DNA of 64,000 bases from Symsagittifera roscoffensis (Eukaryota > Xenacoelomorpha > Acoela > Convolutidae), in assembly GCF_963678635.1 (NCBI RefSeq), contig NC_087065.1, positions 54,960,397 through 55,024,396 of the forward strand, in the 5' to 3' direction. The notes under the pieces are model-generated. The model was not told where the DNA came from and made no database searches. It saw nothing but the letters and a program-made list of their open reading frames with translations. The position numbers and the translations under genes were made by a program. Shown in pieces: positions 46,122 to 56,840 of the stretch (its first letter is position 1; each line of letters opens with the position of its first letter).

Positions 46122-48482
46122 ATGGGCGAAAAATTCCAAAGTAAGATACGCAAGTTATTTGAAACCCGTCTAAATCTTGAAAATGAGCTGCTTAAAGGTC
46201 ACTCATTATTACTTGAGTACATTGAGAATAATAGTCGCACCACAAAAATTGATAATGCTGTTTACAAATGTAAAATTGCGTTGGAAAAAGCTGTCGACGT
46301 CAATGAGCAATTAATTAGGTTAGCGGGAAAAACGGAAAACCCTGAAAAAAATTTTGCTCAGCAAGACCTTTGGCTTAAGAAAGTAACCGAAATGAACTAT
46401 AAAGTAATGCACGAAGCTCAGAGTTACAAGATGAACCTTGAACCTTCGTCATTTTCAGCAGCCGGCATTACAGAGAGCAAGGGATCTTTACAACAAACTA
46501 AATCTGAGACATCCTCACGCTCACACAAAACAAGAGATTCAGAAGCACGAGTATCTGAAAAAAGGTCTAAAGTCTCTAATAAGTCTAAGGATAGTAGAAA
46601 GCTTGACTCACATAAGTCTGATAAATCTGCTTCCACTCGTCATACGTCGACTGTTCGCACTATGTCATCAAGTGAGAAATGGCATGAATTAGCTTTAGTA
46701 AAATGACGCCATGAGGAGCTGGAAAGGCAGTATCAAGTATCTTTAAGACTTAAAGAGCAAGAGAACCGTCTTAAAATCGAACAAAGTCAGCTGGAGCTAG
46801 AGCAATTGGCTGAAAGTCATAAAAAGCAACTAATTGAAATGGAACTGAAAGCGTTTGAGCTTGAGGACACTTCATCTGAGGTTAGCGAGAAGGTAGCGGA
46901 AAGTAACTCGACAGGAGTAAGTCAACCTATTTCAAAAGTAGCAACCGATCGAACTAATGATTGGGTAGACTCTGTTAGTTCACAAGCACCTCCCGACGTT
47001 GCTAGTGCGACAGGTTTGCAGGCCTTCACTCCTGTACCCATTTCGTCAGGACCGACGACTTCCGCCATCCTCGCTCATGCAATTCACACCAATAATAGTC
47101 ATAACCATGAGCACACAGCATTGAGTGACCCTGGAATCCATAGTTATGGACATCGGGCTATGCTTCAATTTGGGAGTGCAAGCCTTTTGCCATTGCAAGC
47201 TTCTGTTCCATTCCCAGTTAACAATACGCATTCTAGTGCACACGTGTTACCACCACCGTCTGGTGTTCTTTTACAGACCATGAGTTCAAACATAACTAAT
47301 GGTAGTTTTGCCATTGCGCAACCGGAATCATTACCTGTTCCAATGTTACCGGCACAACCCGGTTCTGGTTTTGTTTCTTTGTCACCTGCATTTGCTGGTG
47401 GTGGCTTCTCATCTTCTGGAGTAAACCCAACGCCGGTTTTCTTTTCGGCACCTAATTGCCATGCAGCGCCAGTCCAGACGCAACATAATCTTCCCTTTGT
47501 TCCGCATACTGTGTCACCTAATATCAACGATTACTACACAAGTGATGCAAACTTATGGCGATTGGCAGCTACAACTCCAATCGTCACGCCTGCTCAAAGT
47601 TGTAATGCTGGAAACGTTTTTTTCTAAGGTGACAACTGTTGTCCCATCGTGTAACACCGCCGCTCCGTATACTAGTGGTGGGACTGTGTATTTTAATACT
47701 CCCCCAGTTCAGTCACAACATGTTCCAATTTTGTCAATCATACTAATACTGGATATCAGCCAGACAACGAAGACTACGCACCGTCTTCCGCTTATCCGAA
47801 CCAAGGTTGTTCATCGGATTGACCTCTCTCCGCTCGTGAATTGGCGGAATTTTTGATGCATAGCCGCAAAGATCATCTTCCTGAATGGAAGTTAGCCCAG
47901 TTTGACGGCAACCCGTTAAACTGGCACGAATGGTTTGGTCAGTATAAGTCCACCGTTAATTCCGCTGTTCTCACCGATGATACGAAACTGACATCTTTAA
48001 AAACGCTCGTCACAGGCAAAGCAAAAACCGCAATTGCGGAGTTTAGTTATAGTGGCGTTATGTACAAGGATGCACTGGCCACCTTGCAAAAGAAGTTTGG
48101 GCAACCACATGCCATTGTTGATGCGCATCTTGATAAGCTGAATACTTTTCCTCCACTTAAGATGCACAATTCGGAAAATGTCATTAGTTTCTTCTCTGCC
48201 ATATCTGGCCTCGTAGCAGTTTTCAAATCATTGTGTTTCAACGATGATCTAAAGGGTTTTAACCTGTTAGACCAAGCTGTTAGTAAAATTCCGCCTAACC
48301 TCAAGGAGGCTTGGTCAATGCATACTGTTAGACATAATTGGCAGCGACCAACACTCTTAGACTTTAACAACTGGTTGAAAGAAAAAGCCGAGGGGCATGA
48401 AAGATTACCTTTACTCAACTCTAAGGCAAAAATTGAGGAACCAGTTAACCCAAAAACAACCAAAATTTTTTGCAGCCAATAG
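46122..48482 (+). pseudogene. BEL/Pao gag (capsid, DUF1759-like), interrupted
   Basis: The start is ATG 46,122 (MGEKFQSKIRKLFETRL). The N-terminal helical region is followed by a Ser/Arg/Lys-rich linker and a coiled coil (RLKEQENRLKIEQSQLELEQ), then a long Pro/Ser/Ala-rich stretch. From about 47,841 comes the conserved capsid-type domain (LPEWKLAQFDGNPLNWHEWF, the core of DUF1759). Interruptions are an in-frame TGA at 46,704, a frameshift in the T7 run at 47,617-47,623, another shift near 47,727, a TGA near 47,818 and a shift between 48,480 and 48,510 that separates gag from the zinc-knuckle/pol frame. Gag forms the particle that carries the element RNA. Confidence 0.85.
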
Positions 48483-48509
48483 CCAGGTAACTAGTAACGC
48501 TTAGGATAA

Positions 48510-51500
48510 GTCTAAGTTTCCGCCGTGCGTTTTGTGTAAGGGTAGTCATGCATTGTGGAATTGTGCTGTTTTTCAGGAAAAAAATGCTACTCAGCGAGCA
48601 AAATACGTAGCTGAACAGAAACTTTGCTTCGCGTGCCTCAATGGCAATCATAGTTTCCGGCAATGTTCTAGAGCGAAAAAGTGCCCGAAGCCAGAGTGTG
48701 ATGGCACACATAATGTCTTGCTCCATGGAGCCGAAAGAAAATTCCCTCTGAAGGAAAATTCAAAGGTCTCGAATAAGGCTGGAACAAACAAATCCAAGGA
48801 GAATACAAACACTTCCACCCATGCCGCTGTTAATGATGTACATGACATTGAATCTTCTAAAGGGTTGTTGCCAATTGCAACACTTGGTGTATCCTCGAAT
48901 GTAACCAGTCTCCTGACGTTGGTTCTTTGTGATAGTGCATCGACTCACTCATGGGTGTCTTCGTCGCTCGTAAATTGTCTCGGCTTAGTAGGGGAGCCCG
49001 TTAACTTGTCAATTAGTGGTTTCAATTCAACCACCGATGTTGAGACTCAGAGGGTCAAGTTTACAGTTTCCTCCGAGCCGAATAATAGTGATTTCGTATT
49101 TTCTCTCTGTGCATATGTTAAAGACAATATTCGGATTGGTTCCGATTTAATCAATATTGCTGATTTGCAGAATAAATATCCACAATTAGCACCTATTAAG
49201 CCCACTCAATATACTTATGAGGACGTTGAAGTTATTATCAGACAAGACTACTACCACGCCGTTAGACCCATTGAGTTTATCTTGGGAGATGATAAAAACT
49301 CGCCGTGTTCCGTTCGCCTACCGATAGGTTGGGTCATAAGTGGTCCGTTGCCGCTGTCCGTTAATTCTACTTTTTCGTGTTTCAAGTGTGTTGTTGAAGA
49401 TTCTTCTCTAACCGACCAGATAAAATCCTGGTACGAGTTGGAATCTTATGGTGCTTTCAAACAAGTCGATGCCCGTTCCGCCGCGGATAAACATGCTTTA
49501 TCCATCCTAAATTCTGAAACCGTTCACAATGGCGAAAGATACATTGTGCCTATGCTTTGGATTGATAGTAATGTCAGTCTAACAAACAACTATTACTCGT
49601 CACTCGCCCATTTTAAAACATTGGAGAGAAGGTTAAGTAAAGACCCTAAGCTGCGCGAAAGATACGCAGAAACAATTAGTGAGGACATTAGGAAAGGCTA
49701 TGTCGTTACCGTCGAACCGCATGATCCACGTAAGCGTTCCGATTGCGAGTGGTATCTTCCGCACCATCCCGTCGTAAATCCGAATAAGCCGAGTAAGGTG
49801 CGCCGAGTCCTTAATGGGGCTTCTAAGTTTCACGGCACATCCTTAAATAAGTCCATATTGGTGGGTCCGGACCTACTCCAACATTTAAATTTTGTACTTT
49901 TGCGATTCCGTCAACACAAGTACGCCGTCTCCGCGGATATAGAGGGTATGTTCCTCCAGGTAGGAGTCCTTGCCCGCGATCAAAGTTCGCTCCGTTTTTT
50001 GTGGCGGGAGGATACCACTTCCGATGTGGTAGTTCATCAGTACACTCGCCATATATTCGGCGCACGGGATTCGCCTACGTGCGCCAATTTCGCGTTGCCA
50101 AAAACAGCAACTGATAATATGTCCACATACCCTGAGGCCGCCTCAGTCGTAAATTAAAAGTTTTACATGGACGATTACTTGGATTCATTCGAGAACGTTA
50201 CCCATGCAATTAAATTTAGTCGCGATTTGGTGGCAATTAAATTTAGTCGTTCCTTACTAAAATTGGGAGGATTTAATTTGACTAAACTTGTCAGTAATGC
50301 TGATGAAATCACTTCAACAATGAACCCCGAGGAATCCGAAACCTCGTCTTCACCCATCAAGGAAATTTGTAACGGTGCCGAACAATCATCACACGTCTTA
50401 GGTCTTAAGTGGGACCATGTGAAAGACACATTGGTTGTTAGCAGCGGCGTGGATCGTCCTCTCGATAAAGCAATAACTCAACGAACCGTCTTGAGTTTCG
50501 TCTCTTCTGTGTTTGACCCTGTTGGGTTAGTAGCTCCATTTACAGTTAGTACCCGTCTTTTACTAAAAGATATTTGGAAAATCAGAAATCAAAGTTGGGA
50601 CGACGAATTGCCAGCAGACATAAGAGATTAGTTTCTCGAGTGATACTCCGGTCTCCCTCTCTTAGGGCAATTGACTATTTCCCGTTGTTACTTCACAGAG
50701 CCTGTTGACCAAATTGAGCTCCACATGTTCGGTGATAGCTCGCAGGAAGTTTTCTGTGCGGTTGGATTTCTGCGTGCGCGACTCTCGAGCTCGCACAAAA
50801 CTCAAATATCCTTCATCTTTGGTAAAGCTCGCGTTGCGCCCATGAAAGCGCTATCTATACCGAAGCTAGAGCTTCAAGCTGCTCTGCTCGCCACACGACT
50901 AAAAGATGATATACTGACCGCCCTTACCGTCTCTATCAATCATTTCTACATGTGGACAGATAGTACAACATTTTTGCAGTGGCTAAACTCCACTGAAAAA
51001 TTACCTGTATTCGTCGCTAATCGTGTCGGCGAAATCCTCGAATCGACCACTATTGATGAGTGGCACCATGTTCTGAGCGGCGATAATCCAGCTGATACCG
51101 GTTCGCGGGGGTTTTCTTCGGAAGCCCTCAAGGATAGCAGCTGGGTTATTGGTCCGAGCATTCTCAGGACTACTGATTGGCCGTTTATACCCGATGAACG
51201 TGTAATCAATAAAATTCGTTTAAAGGGTCCTTCTTGTGATGTTGATAATTGCTTGGAGACATCATCTTCCTTCGTCACCGATGTCACATCCATCAAACAT
51301 ACCGAACACGGGTTCAAATGGGAAAGGTTCAGTTCCTTTACAAGATATAAACGAGTAGTCGCTTTTATATTGAGGGTGTTGCCTTCACATAAGCATTTTC
51401 GTGGTAAGGACTTACGAATCACTGACCCCACTGAACTTGATATTGCAGAAGGCAAACTGATTCATCTTGCTCAGATGGAATCCTTCCCCCTTGAGTTAAA

Positions 51501-51666
51501 AACACTCACCGCTGCCAAACCTATTAAGAATAGTAGTAAAATTGGCACATACTCGCCAATTATCGGTCCCGCTGGTATCATTCGTTCCACCGGACGAATT
51601 GTGCGCTTAGTGAATACCGAGTTTGATACTAAGCACCCAAAATACTCGACGCCCGAAATACCCTAG
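48510..51666 (+). pseudogene. BEL/Pao pol: zinc knuckles, protease, RT, RNase H
   Basis: The frame opens with paired knuckles (CVLCKGSHALWNC, CFACLNGNHSFRQC) and a third Cys/His cluster ending THNVLLH. The aspartic protease shows LCDSASTHSWVSS, with DSAS where DSGS is usual. The RT palm includes VRRVLNGASKF, VSADIEGMFLQV and, after a TAA at 50,155, FYMDDYLDSF with the catalytic YMDD (about 50,164). RNase H shows LHMFGDSSQEV, LSIPKLELQAALLA, YMWTDSTTFLQWL and SGDNPADTGSRG, keeping the acidic residues. In-frame stops are TAA 50,155, TAG 50,629 and TGA 50,641, and the frame closes at TAG 51,664. Length and order are normal for BEL/Pao pol. Confidence 0.92.
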
Positions 51667-52785
51667 TTCGTTTGTTGGCCCGCAGCCTCCACCACAAGCA
51701 TTTTCATCAAGGTTTAGATTGCATGCGCTCCGTTTTAAATATGAAATATGCAATACTTGGGTTGGGTCGACTACTTCGGTCTATCGAAACTCAATGTGTA
51801 ACATGCCGTAAACGCAAAGCAAGTACCATCCAGCCTATTATGTCCGATTTACCTGTCGAAAGTCTCGGATATAAGCAACCACCCTTCAATCATACGGGTG
51901 TGAACTACTTATTTGGACCGCTTTACGTTCCAGTTCACAGAAGCACTGAAAAAAATTGGGGATTTGTTTGTACTTGCCTCACCACCAGGGCTGTACACCT
52001 TGAGATTGTACCATCTCTGGACACCAGTTCTTGCGTCATGGGCATCGAACGGTTCATTGCGCGTCGTGGTACGCCAAGCACAATCTGGTCGGATAACGGC
52101 ACGAACTTCGTTGGTGCGGAAAAGGAATTACTTGCCTGCATCAAGAGCTGGAATGGCATGGCTCCGACCATTTTTGCACACAAAGGTGTTACTTGGAAAT
52201 TTAACCCGCCAGGCGCACCCCATCATGGCGGCTCCTGGGAACGCCTCGTCCGAAGCGTGAAGCGCGTGCTGTACGATATCCTAGGCAAAAGGCGAGTCAC
52301 TGAAGAGGTGTTAGGAACAACACCCTGCTTAGTTGAGCAGGCTTTGAATTCGAGGCCAATCACTCCCGTTAGTACTGATTCACGTGAGTTAGAAGCGTTA
52401 ACCCCAAACCATTTTTTTGCTTGGACAACATGCCACAAGCTTTCCTTCGCTTTTACCCGGGGAGCACTTCGATCACAAGAACAGGTACGTGCGAGCGCAG
52501 TCATATGCTAACGCGATTTGGTCTCGTTGGCTTCGAGAATATGTTCCTTCGCTGAATAAGCGTGTCAAGTGGCACACTCATTCTGACTTCACTCTTAAAA
52601 CAGGCGATCTCGTGTGGGTGATTGAGCCCGATAGTCCGCGTGGGTACTACCCTCTCGCCCGAATCGTCAAGCTAAACTACGGACAGGACGGTTGCGCCCG
52701 ATCCGCCCTTGTCAGGACCGCAACCCGTGAAGTCACACGGCCGACCGTTAGGCTCGCACCGGTTCTTCCTTCTTCAGGGGGGAGG
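51640..52785 (+). pseudogene. BEL/Pao integrase, frameshifted
   Basis: A frameshift near 51,640 (AAAA run) moves pol into the frame that runs to 52,511. The zinc-binding H-H-C-C region is HHKHFHQGLDC...CVTCRKR. The core has HTGVNYLFGP, LTTRAVHLEIV, IWSDNGTNFVGAEKEL and APHHGGSWERLVRS. The second Asp and the Glu are present, but the first catalytic Asp (GVDYFGP in relatives) is Asn, with an extra residue nearby, so this copy should be catalytically dead. After LNSRPITPVS and LTPNHFF a T7 run (52,412-52,418) shifts the frame. The C-terminal part (WSRWLREYVPSL, LKTGDLVWVIE, PTVRLAPV) continues to the polypurine tract. Confidence 0.9.
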
Positions 52786-52796
52786 ATGTTGCAATG
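52786..52796 (+). promoter_or_regulatory. Polypurine tract of BEL/Pao element
   Basis: AGGGGGGAGGA directly abuts the TG start of the 3' LTR at 52,797, as needed to prime plus-strand DNA synthesis. Confidence 0.85.
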
Positions 52797-53256
52797 CAAA
52801 TGTAGAGTATAGATGCATATAAAACAAGATTAAAGAATAAAACAAGAGTATAGATGCATATAAAATAAGCACAGTTGGCCAAGCGGACTAAGACAAAGTA
52901 ACGTTACATCACAGTCGACGTAGGTTCGAGTCCCCCACCTGCCCATGTATTAATATACTAAAAACGGGGGTTACATCCTGTTTTAACTGTTTTTTGGTTC
53001 TAATTCGGTTCAGCCTTGATTAAGACTGACCGCCAAAACGAGCAATTTGTCTCAAGGACATTCCCGACCGGTTCGTGCGGCTAGCTTGCACCAATTTGTT
53101 TATTGAAACTGTGGATTGTTAAAATTATGAAAGTGAGTTGTGTGAAATGTTGGCTTTTAAATTAATGACGATGAATGTATGTATTGCCGAGAATACTACG
53201 AGTTAAAACAATTATTTGCCGAGCCCTTTTATACAGTTTGGAGATTAGAGTGCACA
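52797..53256 (+). repeat. 3' LTR of BEL/Pao element
   Basis: It is 460 bp from TGTTGCAATGC to GTGCACA. It carries an extra copy of GAGTATAGATGCATATAAAA near its start compared with the 5' LTR. The tRNA-like A box (TGGCCAAGCGGACTAAG, 52,876-52,892) and B box (GGTTCGAGTCCC, 52,923-52,934) are kept. Confidence 0.9.
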
Positions 53257-53720
53257 AGAATTTTGTCGGAAGAAAAAAAACCCACCCCGAGCGCAAATAT
53301 TCCGTTACTTTCGTATCGAAAGTCGGAAACCATGCATGTTCCGACCGCTCTTCAACCTCGACGGAAAGCTTTTTGATTTGAAAACAATCTCCAGTAAAGT
53401 TTCCAAAAAAATAGAAAAAATTGGCTTACATCAGTTCAATATGGATTTTTTTGGACAAAATATTTGCCTTAGTTCAATTTGCACGAAATACATCGGGCGT
53501 TAATTATCTCAAATTGACAATTTTTAAAGCACCAACTTCAAAGCATAATTTCACGCAACATGGCCAGCTGAAAAGTCTTTTTTAACTTTGAGTGGGGATA
53601 TCATTGCTCATAGATGATATTTAAAAATCCCGCCAAAGCTGCTTTGTTAAAAGGTTGCATTTTGTCCGAAAAAAAACAACCCGAGCGCAAACATACCGTC
53701 ATTTCTTCAGGATATTGGAA
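53257..53720 (+). repeat. Host direct repeat at the 3' flank
   Basis: ATTTTGTCGGAAGAAAAAAA with CCGAGCGCAAATATTCCGT at 53,261-53,312 recurs as ATTTTGTCCGAAAAAAAAC with CCGAGCGCAAACATACCGT at about 53,661-53,701, some 395 bp later. The BEL/Pao element ends exactly at the first copy. Confidence 0.6.
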
Positions 53721-54463
53721 AAAAATGTGGTGATACATTATAATGAATGTTTCATTTACATACGTTTTAGCACGCTTAATTTTTGACAAAACAGTGATTC
53801 CTCAAACACTGAAAAAAGATCTTCCTGTTTAAATTGGCTGAACAGTGCTATCGGAGCAGAAAAATTAATGACTAAAATTATAATTTAAGATCAAACTAAA
53901 ATAAATTCTGCAACAATTGGTGAGACAAGAATCACTTTGGTGCCTCAACGTTTCGGATGAATTAATTTCAGTTAATTTGAATTTGAGACGTTTCACGCCC
54001 AAAAAACATAGACAAGTTGACAGGAAATATTTATTTTCATCACTAATTAAAGAAAAAACGGCATTAGCAAGTAGCTACCGCTTGCTCCGTTTTGCTCAAT
54101 TGCGCTAGCATTTTCTCATTGATATAATGAACAGAAGTTTGTTTTTACGGTTTATATAAAACTTTTTAACTGTCTTGACTTGAAATAGTCCGAAATGCTT
54201 TTTTTTTTGAAATGTTAAAACTGGCTTAAGTGCCTGCAGTAGTTTTGTAGAAAAATTTCAATAAAAATTTGTTCCAAATAAACCTCACCAAACTGTCTGA
54301 TTGCGTATAGTTTCACTCAAAAGCTTGAAAAAAATATTCACAACTAAAACTGTAAGTCAACCATCTGATTCTTTTCGTATCTGCTAATTTGACAAAGAAA
54401 GCGTGAAAAAAAGGAAAACCTTACATTAAAATTTAGCTTATGTTTTTACCAGCAGCGTTCTGA
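53720..54463. other. AT-rich stretch, nothing recognised
   Basis: No gene, RNA or transposon domain is visible. Short frames such as 53,917-54,108 lack motifs. Confidence 0.5.
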
Positions 54464-54478
54464 GGGGGGGGGGGGGGG
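54464..54478 (+). repeat. Poly-G tract (15 G)
   Basis: Fifteen consecutive G, followed by more G-rich sequence (CTGGGGGAAGGGGGC), in an AT-rich setting. It has G-quadruplex potential, and its length may be misassembled. Confidence 0.9.
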
Positions 54479-54512
54479 CTGGGGGAAGGGGGCTATTAGA
54501 TTGTTTTTTTTT

Positions 54513-54745
54513 GGCGTGTGGGGCGATGATTTTGATTTTCACAAAAAATCTGAATTTTTAAATAAACTGCTTTTTTTTAAATTTATTTTATTACATTTAG
54601 TTTTTTCATGTTATTACTGCTCCCTCCATTGGCTTACAAGTTTTATAGAAAAAATATATATTAAAAAGGTTTGAAAAGTTCAGACACGTGTGTAGCAAAC
54701 AGTCTGGTCATTCAGAGTTTCGCCGTGATATAAGCCGTCGTGTAA
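54513..54745 (+). repeat. Dispersed repeat, diverged copy 3
   Basis: It shares GGCGTGTG-GGCGATGATTTT, TTATTACATTTAGTTTTTTC, TGTTATTACTGCTCC and a degenerated hairpin region (TTCAGAGTTTCGCCGTGATA, then AAGCCGTCGTGTAAAC) with copies 1 and 2. A weaker trace, CTTCGCCATGATACGAGCAA, lies at about 54,995. Confidence 0.6.
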
Positions 54746-55608
54746 ACTTCTGTAGCATGGCACGTAGGATTTTCGAAAAAGATATCAAGAAAAAAATTTT
54801 CTTTACTATTTTTTTTAGAACTGGGGGCTTTGAATCAGTTTTTATGCCTTTGTATTTGACATTAAATGCGTGGGATGGATATTTTTGTGAGAAAAACATT
54901 TATCTTTTTCATTTTTTCTGATTGTTTCTTTCAAGCTTTTCTTAACCAAAAACTACTTCAGACAAATTAAAGGCCAATAAAATTCTTCCTGTCTTCGCCA
55001 TGATACGAGCAACCTTGCTGTGATAGATCACCTTGATCACCCATGCATTCAGCCCCGCAATCACATTTGATGATCCGCTTCCCTCCTATTTACCTTTCTG
55101 TCCTTCATTTATCACCCGATGCCGTACCTGACTTTACCTTCAAAAGTTTCCATATTCATCAATGTACATTGGGGATCAAAATAATTCAAGTAACCAGCAG
55201 TTTTTCTTTTGATTGAGCTAGAACTAGTTAATCGATCTTCATGGTCGAGAAGCTGCACTGAAAGCCGCTGTTATCCGTACGGATATTATAGAAAACATCC
55301 TTTACTAATGATCCAGATTTAGGTGCTAGAACTACCAGTTGGTAATGATTACATATTATAAACATAACTGATTAGCTAACACATATAGAAGTCTGATGAT
55401 TAAAATAAGTACCTATTTATACGTAATGACATATGTACTAGTTATTATGAAACACTGTCTCTCAATTGATTCGAGGTCAGTGTCGGCCAGACTTAAACAT
55501 TGTTAGATGAATATAAGTTGTTCTCTTAACAGTTCAATTCTCAGTTAGCGTTCAGCATAGACTCAGACGAATATAGATTATACCTCACTTACCAGATGAG
55601 GGTATAAC
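54746..55608 (+). other. Upstream region of the gypsy element, probably including its 5' LTR
   Basis: No gene is recognised. The sequence just before gag ends ...GGTATAACA, and TGGTGCAGCC follows. This fits an LTR end (CA) plus a primer-binding site (TGG...) that overlaps the gag start codon. The LTR start cannot be set because no second LTR is in the window. Confidence 0.35.
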
Positions 55609-56840
55609 ATGGTGCAGCCAGCACTTACAAAGAACCCATTGGGGATCACACCGTTTTGGCAGAAAGCCTCAGCGGACCCACCGGTAGAGTGGGATAAATG
55701 GAACCAGCAATTATTTCTTGGAATCATTGCAAAAGACGGTGTAAACTTGGCGAAGCTATTACAAAACCCTCCAGCTATACGAAAACCTTAAGAACCAGGA
55801 TATGAACTTCCCATCGAGGGGGAAACCGACAAACAGGTACGAGATCGCAATTTACGCATCCAAGAAAAACGAGTAGCGTGGGAAAATCAGTGTCAAATTT
55901 AGACAACCTTGGTCCAACAGTAGATGGAGTGCCGTGGGAAGAAGCGGACATCAAATGCCGGAGCTACATTTACTTGTGTCTGGGGACTGAAGGCCAAAGA
56001 AGTCTGACACAATATTACCCGAATCTCAAAATTCAGGAAATCTCAACAAGAGATTTCTGGGGAAGGTTAAAAGGACTCTTTGTAAAAGAACGAAATGTAA
56101 CGTTCGACCGATATGAAGCTTTCACACGCAAGCAAGGAAAAACAGAAACCCTGGAAGAATTCCATTGTGGACTCACAGAACTCGTGGTCAAAGGCAATTT
56201 CAAGTGTACCGCATGCAATGATGGTGGACTCGAATCAGAAATAATTCGAGATTTGTTTACAGCGCACATGACAAACGACGAAGTTCAAAAAGATCTTCTA
56301 GCTGAAACGAAAACACCCGACCAAGCGTTGGATTACGCAGTACGACGGGACAAAGGCCTCGAGAATCAAGTTCACATCAGAAAGCAGGGATCGTCTAATA
56401 GACACACCCGATTTCCAAACATAAAATCGGAACCGGTAAACTTCGTCCAAAGGAGGGTTGGCTATAAATCACAACCTCGGGGTGGACGCAGTCGAGGAGG
56501 AACAACGTCGAGAAACAGTTCGGACAGATCCACACAGAATAAAGATTGCTTCAAGTGTGGAAACACCTTCTCAGCTAACAACTTGGCACAGTGTCCGGCG
56601 CAAGATAAAATTTGTAATAAATGTACAAAAAGGGGTCACTTTGCCAAACTATGCAAATCTAGTGGAGTAAACGTTATTCAGGAGAACATTCCTCAGCAAC
56701 AGAATATTCAGGAAACAGATATGACCGCCTACGTCGATTATCTCCAAGCCGGTGATATAATCCCGGGATGGGAGTTAGTACATCCAGATGAGACATCTAC
56801 CAACTGGATAAAATTTGAACCACGACGACAGAAGTCATGA
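55609..56840 (+). pseudogene. Ty3/gypsy gag with zinc knuckles
   Basis: Gag begins at ATG 55,609 (MVQPALTKNPLGITPFW) with PPVEWDKWNQQLFLGIIAKD, a segment typical of the start of this kind of gag. A TAA at 55,789 and a shift near 55,870 lead into the long frame ending at TGA 56,838-56,840. That frame has a capsid-like helical region (YEAFTRKQGKTETLEEFHCG), a basic Arg/Gly/Ser-rich stretch (GGRSRGGTTSRNSSDRST) and two Cys knuckles. The first is CFKCGNTFSANNLAQC, with Asn where His is usual. The second is CNKCTKRGHFAKLC, a standard CX2CX4HX4C. It packages the element RNA. Confidence 0.85.

Larger units (their letters stand above)
43593..53256 (+). mobile_element. Near full-length BEL/Pao LTR retrotransposon (9.66 kb)
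   Basis: Two LTRs (43,593-44,038 and 52,797-53,256) flank a primer-binding site, a 2-kb leader with repeats and an extra ORF, then gag and pol in BEL/Pao order (DUF1759-like capsid, zinc knuckles, protease, RT, RNase H, integrase), then a polypurine tract. The LTRs match over nearly their whole length with a modest number of substitutions and one small duplication, so insertion was fairly recent. Coding frames carry several stops and frameshifts. Sequences next to the LTRs (CGAAA on the left, AGAAT on the right) are not an obvious target duplication. Confidence 0.92.
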
